NCBI GenBank assembly: GCA_016206955.1
Contig: JACQQO010000026.1
Span: forward strand, 1 to 21,351
DNA from: Candidatus Omnitrophota bacterium
GTDB lineage: Bacteria; Omnitrophota; Omnitrophia; Omnitrophales; Danuiimicrobiaceae
Direction of reading: 5' to 3'
Length of the DNA stretch: 21,351 nt
Under the pieces are notes generated by a model. The model did not search any database. It was not told the DNA's origin and was given only the letters and a program-made list of their open reading frames with translations. Of this stretch, positions 15,452-21,351 are shown in pieces (within the stretch, counting starts at the first letter, position 1; each line of letters begins with the position of its first letter). The position numbers were made by a program, and so were the translations under genes.

Positions 15452-15646
15452 ATGAGAACCAATATTTTATTTATCTCGCTTCTGGATGAAGATGATTTCC
15501 AAGAAGAAATTAAAAAGAAACAGGATGAATTTTTGGATATTTATTCGCTCTATCAGCGGACCGGTCTTTCTTGGATTAAAGAAGAGTTGTTAAACAAAGC
15601 CTATCAGCTTCATTTGCTAGACCCCGAATTTACATTTCACGTTTAA
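15452..15646 (+). CDS. Small acidic hypothetical protein with the LYxxW module
   Basis: A 64-residue protein with a good ribosome site (GAAGGA about six bases before the ATG). I do not recognise a family. Residues 25-64 match the C-terminus of the 255 aa protein at 17 of 40 positions without gaps (FLDIYSLY, then LLDPEFTF), which argues that it is real and paralogous. The first 24 residues are acidic (LLDEDDFQEE). The gene's 3' end overlaps the convergent lipoprotein gene by 17 bases. Third gene of the unknown operon, 15 bases after the second. Confidence 0.72.
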   Translation: MRTNILFISLLDEDDFQEEIKKKQDEFLDIYSLYQRTGLSWIKEELLNKAYQLHLLDPEFTFHV

Positions 15647-16106
15647 GCGTTTCTTCCAGTAGATCAAGTTCATTTAAAAAGACATAATAAGCCAGATGGT
15701 AGGAACCATTGGGAAAGTGCATCGTTGTTGATTCACTTACTCCATGGAACGCCACGAATTCTTTGTGAATGAAAAAACGCGCTGTTTCGCCTCGCTCATA
15801 ATGGTGCACGAGGAGCCACAAAGCGGCGGGATACGCTTCAAAATAGGTATACCATCCGTCCTCAAATCGGTAAGTCACATCCCGAGCATCTTTGACTCGG
15901 TTTAAGAGATAGAATAATTTTTCGGTTTCCGTTGGAGGGCCGAGCCTAAACGTTTTGTAGGCTTCGGTGTTTTCGATGGGAAGAGAGCCTAGATAAACTC
16001 TATTTCCATCGGGAGTGAGGCCCTTTAATGGGTGTGAAATACAGCCCGAGGAAAGGGATATGAAAGCCAAAGCAAAAAGAAGTGGAAATCGATAAGTTTG
16101 TTTCAA
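15630..16106 (-). CDS. Probable lipoprotein of unknown function
   Basis: A minus-strand gene for an exported protein. With a TTG start at 16106, preceded by AGGAA, it is 158 aa and begins MKQTYRFPLLFALAFISLSSGC. That is a positively charged start, a hydrophobic core and a possible lipobox ending in Cys22. The lipobox is imperfect (Ser at -3 instead of Leu). A GTG at 16133 would give a 167 aa form with a longer N-terminal region. The mature part has blocks such as VYLGSLPIENTEAYKTFRLG and FEDGWYTYFEAYPAALWLLVHHYERG, with many aromatics and no family I recognise. It has its own promoter (16169-16196). Its 3' end overlaps the last gene of the unknown operon by 17 bases. Likely anchored in the envelope; role unknown. 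Confidence 0.7.
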   Translation of the reverse strand: MKQTYRFPLLFALAFISLSSGCISHPLKGLTPDGNRVYLGSLPIENTEAYKTFRLGPPTETEKLFYLLNRVKDARDVTYRFEDGWYTYFEAYPAALWLLVHHYERGETARFFIHKEFVAFHGVSESTTMHFPNGSYHLAYYVFLNELDLLEETLKREM

Positions 16107-16147
16107 ATGATTCCTATTATCTTTGTAGTCCACCTTATTTCAAGAAA

Positions 16148-16165
16148 TTTTACAGAAATGTAAAA
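16148..16165. repeat. Inverted repeat TTTTACA-GAAA-TGTAAAA, candidate operator
   Basis: Seven-base perfect arms separated by four bases. It covers the -35 element of the msrB promoter and the predicted start point of the lipoprotein promoter, so a bound dimeric repressor could block both. TACA/TGTA half-sites are seen in some known operators, but the regulator cannot be named from this. Confidence 0.5.
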
Positions 16166-16176
16166 ATTAGTATAAA
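16149..16176 (+). promoter_or_regulatory. Probable promoter for msrB and downstream genes
   Basis: TTTACA (16149-16154), a 16-base spacer and TATAAA (16171-16176), or TAAAAT two bases on with an 18-base spacer. A start near 16184 gives a leader of about 25 bases before ATG 16208. No clear Shine-Dalgarno site precedes that ATG. Confidence 0.5.
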
Positions 16177-16196
16177 ATAATTGCCTTTTAAGTCAA
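16169..16196 (-). promoter_or_regulatory. Probable promoter for the lipoprotein gene, overlapping the msrB promoter
   Basis: On the minus strand, TTGACT (16196-16191), a 16-base spacer and TATACT (16174-16169). Its -10 shares bases with the -10 of the msrB promoter on the other strand, so the two could not be occupied by polymerase at the same time. Confidence 0.55.
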
Positions 16197-16207
16197 AAAT
16201 ATTTTAG

Positions 16208-16732
16208 ATGAGACATGTTTATATCTTTATTTTTACTTTGGTAACATATCCTTTTATCGGTCAAGCCGATATGGCAGATAATCCGAACCAAATAGAAATT
16301 TATAATTCGTCGACCGGAAAAGTTGAAAGCGTAGACCGCGTCATCGAATCCGAGGCAGAGTGGCGGAAGATTTTGACACCCGAGCAATATCACATTATGC
16401 GCGAGAAGGGAACCGAGCGCGCCTTTGGGAAGAGCTGTGCGATTCCAAGATCGGGCAAGGGAATTTATCAATGCGTTGGCTGCGGCATCGATCTTTTTGC
16501 TTATGGAACCAAATTTGAATCCGGCACCGGCTGGCCCAGTTTTTTTGAGCCGGTTTCCGAATTAAATGTGAAACTTAAAGAAGACCGTAGCTTTTTCATG
16601 CACCGAACCGAAGTCTTATGCGCCCGATGTGGAGCTCATTTGGGCCATGTGTTTGATGATGGCCCTCTGCCTACAGGAAAAAGGTATTGCATTAATACGG
16701 TTGCATTAAAATTAAAAGAGGTTGAGAAGTGA
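16208..16732 (+). CDS. msrB: Peptide-methionine (R)-S-oxide reductase, exported
   Basis: MsrB reduces R-methionine sulfoxide in proteins. The N-terminus (MRHVYIFIFTLVTYPFIGQA) looks like a signal peptide with likely cleavage after Ala20, placing the enzyme outside the cytoplasm. The SelR domain follows: zinc ligands C89/C92 (CVGC) and C138/C141 (CARC), the GTGWPSF block at 106-112, and the catalytic Cys161 in RYCINT. An additional Cys77 lies in a loop after GTERAFGK and could act as the resolving cysteine. The 174 aa length fits a signal peptide plus one MsrB domain, with no fused MsrA. The stop overlaps the dapL GTG start (GTGA). Confidence 0.93.
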   Translation: MRHVYIFIFTLVTYPFIGQADMADNPNQIEIYNSSTGKVESVDRVIESEAEWRKILTPEQYHIMREKGTERAFGKSCAIPRSGKGIYQCVGCGIDLFAYGTKFESGTGWPSFFEPVSELNVKLKEDRSFFMHRTEVLCARCGAHLGHVFDDGPLPTGKRYCINTVALKLKEVEK

Positions 16733-17913
16733 AAAAAACTGGAATCCAAATAGAACCTGCTGATCGCCTGAAGAAACTTCCGCCCTATCTTTTTGCTGAA
16801 ATTGACCGGATGAAGCGGGAACTCGTAGCACAGGGAAAAGACGTCATCGACTTGGGCGTGGGAGACCCCGATCTCCCAACGCCTTCTTTCATTATCGAAG
16901 CTCTTTATGAAGCCGCCAAAAATCCGGCGAATCATCGCTATGCCCTCGATCAGGGAATGCCGGAACTGAGGCGCACGATCGCTGCTTGGTACCGGGAGCG
17001 ATTTCAAGTCACGTTAGATCCCGAACGGGAAGTGCTTCCGCTCATTGGTTCGAAGGAGGGGATCGGGCATATTCCGCTTGCTTTGATTAATCCCGGAGAT
17101 TTAGTTTTGGTGCCGGATCCGGGATATCCCGTCTATAAATCCGCGACCTGGTTTGCGGGGGGAGAAGTGCATTTGCTTCCGCTTTTGGAGGAAAATAATT
17201 ATCTTGTCGATTTCGATTCGATTGATAGAGCCGCCATTGAACGGGCCAAACTGTTGTTCCTTAATTATCCGAATAATCCGACCGCTGCCTGCGCAAGCAA
17301 GGATTTCTTTGCAAGTGCGATCGCGTGTGCGAGAGAGTATGGTTTCATCATTTGCCATGACGCCGCCTATACGGAAATTGCCTTTGATGGTTTCAAACCG
17401 ATGAGTTTTTTGCAAATGGATGGAGCCAGGGAAGTCGGAATTGAATTTCATTCGCTTTCCAAAACGTTCAACATGACGGGATGGCGGATCGGGTTTGCGT
17501 GCGGCAATGCAAAAATTCTTGAACTTCTAAGCAAAGTCAAAGCGAATTTAGATTCCGGCATTTTCCAAGCGATTCAATGGGCCGGAATCGAAGCCTTAAG
17601 CCATGCGGAGGAAGAAGCTCGTAAAAACTCACAAATTTACGAACGAAGGCGGAATTTTTTGGTGGACGGGCTCAATTCGCTCGGTTGGCGCGTAACCAAA
17701 CCAAAAGCCACTTTCTACGTTTGGGTAAGCGTTCCGCCCGGTTCGACCTCACAGGAATTTGCCGCTCGGCTTTTAAAAGAAGCCAATCTCGTCGTGACCC
17801 CGGGAAATGGTTTTGGCCCGAACGGCGAAGGTTATTTTCGGATGTCTCTTACGCTTCCCGAGGAACGGATTCAAGAGGCGATTCGGCGGATTAAAAAGCT
17901 TCATAGCCACTGA
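16729..17913 (+). CDS. dapL: LL-diaminopimelate aminotransferase
   Basis: A PLP-dependent class I/II aminotransferase that makes LL-diaminopimelate directly from tetrahydrodipicolinate, feeding lysine and peptidoglycan. The 394 aa sequence has the features of the DapL group: IDLGVGDPDLPTP (40-52), the PNNPT loop (181-185), DAAYTEIAFDGF (211-222), the PLP lysine K245 in SLSKTFNMTGWRIGF, and Arg in GYFRMSL near the C-terminus for carboxylate binding. It starts with GTG overlapping the msrB stop, with AGAGG seven bases upstream. DapL occurs in plants, cyanobacteria, chlamydiae and several candidate phyla, and replaces the DapD/C/E route. A related aminotransferase with another substrate is possible but less likely. 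Confidence 0.9.
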   Translation: MKKTGIQIEPADRLKKLPPYLFAEIDRMKRELVAQGKDVIDLGVGDPDLPTPSFIIEALYEAAKNPANHRYALDQGMPELRRTIAAWYRERFQVTLDPEREVLPLIGSKEGIGHIPLALINPGDLVLVPDPGYPVYKSATWFAGGEVHLLPLLEENNYLVDFDSIDRAAIERAKLLFLNYPNNPTAACASKDFFASAIACAREYGFIICHDAAYTEIAFDGFKPMSFLQMDGAREVGIEFHSLSKTFNMTGWRIGFACGNAKILELLSKVKANLDSGIFQAIQWAGIEALSHAEEEARKNSQIYERRRNFLVDGLNSLGWRVTKPKATFYVWVSVPPGSTSQEFAARLLKEANLVVTPGNGFGPNGEGYFRMSLTLPEERIQEAIRRIKKLHSH

Positions 17914-17929
17914 TTTTCTTCTCCTTTCC

Positions 17930-18400
17930 ATGCAAACTCTAGCTTATATCGGCGTTGGCTCTAATTTGGGTAATCGCAAAGGCGCGATTTCTAAGGCTCA
18001 GGAAATTTTATCTTCTCATCCGAAGGTGAAATTTTTAAGGTCGGCTCCTTTTTATGAAACGGAACCGGTAGGAGGATTGCCGCAGGGGCTTTATTTGAAT
18101 ACGGTTTGGGAAATTGAAACTGATCTTGAAGCTCATGAGTTAATCGAACTGCTTTTGGAAATCGAATCTTCACTTGGCCGCAAGCGAAAGGAAAAAAATG
18201 AGCCGCGCATCATCGATCTCGACCTTTTATTTTTTGGAGATCAAGTTATCGATGAAGCATCTTTAACAGTTCCTCATCCAAAGCTTCATGAACGGTGGTT
18301 TGTTTTGAAACCCCTTTGGGATCTTCGTTCGGATTTAATTCATCCGGTTCTGAAAAAAAGCGTTTGCGAACTCCTAGATCAAGTCGATGCTCACCATTAA
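17930..18400 (+). CDS. folK: 6-Hydroxymethyl-7,8-dihydropterin pyrophosphokinase
   Basis: FolK transfers pyrophosphate from ATP to the pterin in folate synthesis. The 156 aa protein starts MQTLAYIGVGSNLGNR and has the pterin-binding FYETEPVGGLPQG region. It also has the ATP/Mg signature RKRKEKNEPRIIDLDLLFFG, with the two catalytic Asp residues in IDLDLL. ATG 17930 was chosen because it sits exactly at the family N-terminus; the frame is open further upstream but only as overlap with dapL. No folB or folP is fused or adjacent. It overlaps panC by 14 bases, so folate and pantothenate genes are coupled here. Confidence 0.94.
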   Translation: MQTLAYIGVGSNLGNRKGAISKAQEILSSHPKVKFLRSAPFYETEPVGGLPQGLYLNTVWEIETDLEAHELIELLLEIESSLGRKRKEKNEPRIIDLDLLFFGDQVIDEASLTVPHPKLHERWFVLKPLWDLRSDLIHPVLKKSVCELLDQVDAHH

Positions 18401-19229
18401 AAATCCTCGTGAATTGACAAGTATTTTGAATCGGGATAGAGATCAAGGCAAACGAATTGGATTTGTTCCGACGATGGGCTATCTTCACGAAGGTCACTTG
18501 TCGCTCATTCGGAGTGCCCGAAAAGAAAACGGTATCGTCGTCGTCAGTATTTTTGTCAATCCCATTCAATTCGGGCCATATGAAGATTTTAAACGCTACC
18601 CTCGAAATTTAAAAATGGATCAGAGGTTGCTCAAACAGGCTCGGGTCGATTATTTATTCGCACCTTCCACAAATTCGATTTATCCCAAAGGATTTCGCGG
18701 TTTTATCGATCCCGGCCCTTTGGCTCGGTATCTTTGCGGACCGAAACGTCCGGGCCATTTTCGGGGAGTGGCAACCGTTGTCAATCGATTGTTCCGGATC
18801 ATTCAGCCCGATAGGGCTTATTTTGGCGCGAAGGATTATCAACAAGCAAAAATTATCGAAGATATGATTCGAAAATTCCGCCTGCCAATTCAAATGAAAA
18901 TTTGTCCGATCGTTCGCGAAAAAAACGGGCTTGCCATAAGTTCGCGGAACCAATATCTTTCAAAAAAAGAACGAATTCGAGCCCGTTCGATTTACCGTTC
19001 TTTGACGGAAGCTCGAAAGCAAATTCGTTTGGGGGAACAGCGGGCAGAGAGGATTAAAAAAATCATTCGGCAAATTCTCCTAAATTACGTGGATAAAGTC
19101 GATTACATTGAAATCGTAAACCCTAAAACCTGCGCTCCAATTGAGCAAGTTAAATCCTCAGCGCTTCTTGCAGTTGCCTGTTATTTGGGTTCCACAAGAC
19201 TCATTGATAATCTTCTCGTAAAGAGATAA
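18387..19229 (+). CDS. panC: Pantothenate synthetase
   Basis: PanC joins pantoate and beta-alanine using ATP. The 280 aa protein shows the ATP-binding PTMGYLHEGHLSLI (28-41), FVNPIQFGPYEDFKRYPR (52-69), LCGPKRPGHFRGVATVVNRLF, FGAKDYQQ, and the KMSKS-like SSRNQYLS. All are diagnostic of PanC. The start overlaps the folK 3' end by 14 bases. Its substrate beta-alanine comes from PanD, encoded 13 bases downstream. panB is not in the window. Confidence 0.96.
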   Translation: MLTIKNPRELTSILNRDRDQGKRIGFVPTMGYLHEGHLSLIRSARKENGIVVVSIFVNPIQFGPYEDFKRYPRNLKMDQRLLKQARVDYLFAPSTNSIYPKGFRGFIDPGPLARYLCGPKRPGHFRGVATVVNRLFRIIQPDRAYFGAKDYQQAKIIEDMIRKFRLPIQMKICPIVREKNGLAISSRNQYLSKKERIRARSIYRSLTEARKQIRLGEQRAERIKKIIRQILLNYVDKVDYIEIVNPKTCAPIEQVKSSALLAVACYLGSTRLIDNLLVKR

Positions 19230-19242
19230 AATACCACCCTTT

Positions 19243-19599
19243 ATGATCCGGCAAATGCTCAAATCCAAAATCCATCGTGCGACTGTAACGGATGCCAACG
19301 TCAATTACGAAGGCAGCATTACGATCGACGAGAACTTGATGGATGAGGCCGACATTTTGAATCACGAAAAGGTATTGATCGCCAATATTACCAATGGATC
19401 CCGTGTGGAAAGCTATGCGATTGCCGGGAAGCGAAGTTCCGGTATCATTTGCGCCAACGGGGGCGCTGCTCTTCACAACCGTGTTGGAGATAAAGTTTTG
19501 ATTATGAGTTTCTGTGCTTTAAGCGATCAAGAAGCGAAATATCACCATCCTAAAATTATCAAAGTGGATGACAAAAATCGCCCTTTTAGCAAAGGATGA
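19243..19599 (+). CDS. panD: Aspartate 1-decarboxylase proenzyme
   Basis: PanD decarboxylates L-aspartate to beta-alanine using a pyruvoyl cofactor formed by self-cleavage. The 118 aa length is typical. The processing site is YEGS, with cleavage expected between Gly24 and Ser25. YAIAGKRSSGIICANGGAA is the conserved region around the active site. All residues needed for self-processing appear present. A separate PanM/PanZ maturation factor is not seen. It stands between panC and an aspartate dehydrogenase, which would be directly connected to its substrate. Confidence 0.96.
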   Translation: MIRQMLKSKIHRATVTDANVNYEGSITIDENLMDEADILNHEKVLIANITNGSRVESYAIAGKRSSGIICANGGAALHNRVGDKVLIMSFCALSDQEAKYHHPKIIKVDDKNRPFSKG

Positions 19600-19611
19600 T
19601 CTGCAAAATAT

Positions 19612-20421
19612 ATGATTCAAATTGGTATTATCGGATGTGGGACTATTGGTTCGGTCCTAGCGAAAACGATCCAAACGAAATTTTCCCGTTTTGCCCGCCT
19701 GTCTTACGTTTCGGATATTAATCCCGCTCAAATTGAAAAGCTAAGAAAAAAATTAAAATCTGTTCCATTTCGTTCGGTTTCTACGCCCGAGTTGATCAAA
19801 AAAAGCGGTTTTGTGATTGAGACCGCTTCGGTCAAAGCGGCCGAGGAAGTCATCCCCAAAGTGCTGAGACAGGGGAAAGATGTTTTAATTTTAAGTGTCG
19901 GCGGAATTTTAAAGGTCAAAAACTTGGACCGTCTCTTGGCCAAAAGCTCCGGACATATTTATGTGCCTTCGGGAGGGATCGCCGGTGTTGATGCGGTTTT
20001 GGCCGCTCGCATGGGGCAGATCAAGCGCGTTCAAATTACAACCCGCAAACCGCTTCGGAGCCTCGAGAATGCGCCATTCTTTTTGGAAAGCGGCCTTCGT
20101 CCTGAGCAAATCAAAAAACCAACGCTCATTTTTCAAGGGAATGCCGCAGAAGCGATTGATAATTTTCCAGAAAATGTGAATGTCGCGGTCACCTTGAGTT
20201 TGGCGGGAGTCGGCGCGCGCAAAACCCGGGTTCGCGTTTTTACCTCACCCACCTATCGCCATAATATGCACGAGATTCAAATCGAGGGTAGCTTTGGTCG
20301 CATGATTTCCCAAGTGATGAATTTACCCTCCCGCGAAAATCCAAAAACCAGCGCGCTGGCCATTGCTTCGGCCATCGCCATCCTCGAGAAAATATTCAAG
20401 CGGATTAAAATTGGAACGTAG
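19612..20421 (+). CDS. nadX: L-aspartate dehydrogenase (NadX-like)
   Basis: A 269 aa NAD(P)-dependent dehydrogenase of the aspartate dehydrogenase family. The N-terminal Rossmann loop is GIIGCGTIGS (5-14). The substrate region contains ETASVKAAEEV and YVPSGGIAGVDAV. The catalytic segment holds GNAAEAIDNFPENVNVAVTL and NMHEI with the conserved His220, and the end has NPKTSALA. The family oxidises aspartate to iminoaspartate (for NadA and NAD synthesis) or works in reverse to form aspartate from oxaloacetate and ammonia. No nadA or nadC is nearby; the neighbour is panD, an aspartate consumer. Its stop overlaps the uvrA GTG start (TAGTG). Confidence 0.9.
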   Translation: MIQIGIIGCGTIGSVLAKTIQTKFSRFARLSYVSDINPAQIEKLRKKLKSVPFRSVSTPELIKKSGFVIETASVKAAEEVIPKVLRQGKDVLILSVGGILKVKNLDRLLAKSSGHIYVPSGGIAGVDAVLAARMGQIKRVQITTRKPLRSLENAPFFLESGLRPEQIKKPTLIFQGNAAEAIDNFPENVNVAVTLSLAGVGARKTRVRVFTSPTYRHNMHEIQIEGSFGRMISQVMNLPSRENPKTSALAIASAIAILEKIFKRIKIGT

Positions 20422-21351
20422 TGGAAAGTAAAATTGTCGTTCGCGGCGCCCGCGAGCATAATCTCAAAAATATCAGCCTTGAAATTCCCCGAAACAAGCT
20501 AGTAGTTGTCACCGGCCTTTCCGGCTCCGGCAAAAGCTCGCTTGCTTTTGATACGCTTTATGCGGAGGGACAAAGGAGATATCTAGAAAGCCTTTCCTCT
20601 TACGCACGCCAATTCCTCGAGCGGCTTAAAAAACCCGATGTGGATTATATTTCGGGCCTTTCGCCCAGCATTGCCATTGATCAAAAAACAGTTCCCCACA
20701 ATCCGCGTTCGACGGTCGCCACGGTCACCGAAATTTACGATTATTTAAGGCTTCTGTACGCTAAACTTGGCGAAGTATTTTGCCCGCGCTGCGGCAAACG
20801 GGCCCGAAAACAAAGTTTAAGTGAAATCCTCGAGCAAATTGAAAATCTTCCGAGCGGAAGCCAAATTGGCATCTTCGCTCCTGTGGTCCGCGGCCGGAAG
20901 GGCGAATATAGAAAATTTTTCGGCGAAATCGCAAAAAAAGGTTTTTCCCACATCCGGATCGACCGGAAAATTTATGACCTCCATAAGCCCATTAAAATTT
21001 CGAAATCGAAGCGGCATGATATCGAAGTGTTCGTGGATGCCGTGGAGCTAAATGCCAAAAATTTAAATCGCATGAAACGGTCCCTCGAAACGGCCTTGGA
21101 ATTGGCGGTCGGCGTTTGCTTGATTGAAGCCGTTTCCAGCGATACCCAGAAGCGAAAGCAAGAACTATTTTTCTCCCAAAAAATGACCTGTCCTCGATGC
21201 AGGATTAGCTTCAAAGATTTTGCGCCAAATCAGTTTTCATTTAATAGTCCTTACGGCGCATGCTCCAAATGTCGCGGGATTGGAAAACTCTCTCAAATCA
21301 TGGCCCACCAAGTGATTCGGAATCCTGAAAGCCCTCTCTTAAAAGGCGCAA
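20421..21351 (+). CDS. uvrA: UvrA, excinuclease ABC subunit A, N-terminal part
   Basis: This is the 5' third of uvrA, running off the window end (310 codons visible of an expected 930 or so). UvrA is the damage-sensing ABC ATPase of nucleotide excision repair. Visible parts: REHNLKNISLEIPRNKLVV, Walker A GLSGSGKSSLAFDTLYAEG at about 32-50, the RRYLESLSSYARQFLE block, and the Q-loop and DNA-binding region SPSIAIDQKT. A CPRC and CSKC zinc finger module (CPRCRISFKDFAPNQFSFN...GACSKC) lies near the end of the visible part. The GTG start overlaps the aspartate dehydrogenase stop by one base. The open frame reaches base 21351 with no stop. Confidence 0.95.
   Translation, partial: MESKIVVRGAREHNLKNISLEIPRNKLVVVTGLSGSGKSSLAFDTLYAEGQRRYLESLSSYARQFLERLKKPDVDYISGLSPSIAIDQKTVPHNPRSTVATVTEIYDYLRLLYAKLGEVFCPRCGKRARKQSLSEILEQIENLPSGSQIGIFAPVVRGRKGEYRKFFGEIAKKGFSHIRIDRKIYDLHKPIKISKSKRHDIEVFVDAVELNAKNLNRMKRSLETALELAVGVCLIEAVSSDTQKRKQELFFSQKMTCPRCRISFKDFAPNQFSFNSPYGACSKCRGIGKLSQIMAHQVIRNPESPLLKGA

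Noticed and set aside
17807..17929. Upstream extension of FolK
   Set aside because: The frame is open upstream, but it overlaps the dapL coding end and the known FolK N-terminus begins exactly at ATG 17930.

Overview
The window is a dense bacterial chromosome segment of about 45% GC by eye. No gap exceeds about 170 bp. I see no tRNA, rRNA, CRISPR array, insertion sequence or prophage. An LptF/LptG permease, an exported MsrB and a likely lipoprotein point to a diderm (Gram-negative) bacterium. YvcK, a Ser-regulated HPr, LL-diaminopimelate aminotransferase, a short archaeal/Thermotoga-like AhcY and a bifunctional phosphoglucose/phosphomannose isomerase together suggest a candidate-phylum lineage such as Omnitrophota. 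That placement is inference from gene content and was not tested by any search.

Layout. (1) 1-6832, plus strand, tightly packed: the 3' end of yvcK, HPr, PTS Enzyme I, PGI/PMI, a sugar-phosphate nucleotidyltransferase, metK and ahcY. This joins carbon-flux signalling (YvcK/HPr/EI) to activated-sugar supply and the S-adenosylmethionine cycle. (2) 6829-8666, minus strand: comF-lptF, overlapping by ATGA, with a consensus promoter so close to the comF ATG that the mRNA may be leaderless. The lptF stop overlaps the ahcY stop. (3) 8773-14307, plus strand: a consensus promoter drives rpsU (GTG start, 58 aa), followed by hisS, aspS, phoH, ybeY and recO. This is a translation, ribosome-maturation and repair block. 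AspS carries residues linked to non-discriminating AspRS, and YbeY has Asp in place of the third zinc His.

(4) 14308-16207, accessory segment: a promoter flanked by two palindromic CAAGTACT/AGTACTTG sites precedes three small genes of unknown function (255, 68 and 64 aa). All three contain the same gap-free module of about 40 residues, at the C-terminus of the first and third and filling most of the second. They meet a convergent gene for a probable lipoprotein. I consider this the most likely undescribed system here. The lipoprotein and msrB promoters overlap at their -10 elements, next to a TTTTACA-N4-TGTAAAA inverted repeat.

(5) 16208-21351, plus strand: exported msrB, dapL, folK, panC, panD, aspartate dehydrogenase and the 5' part of uvrA, mostly overlapping or a few bases apart. 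The run panC-panD-aspartate dehydrogenase suggests a local supply of aspartate or beta-alanine for pantothenate, or a link to NAD synthesis. The dominant signals are coupled starts (TAATG, ATGA, GTGA, TAGTG) and TTGACA-type sigma70 promoters at the few gaps.
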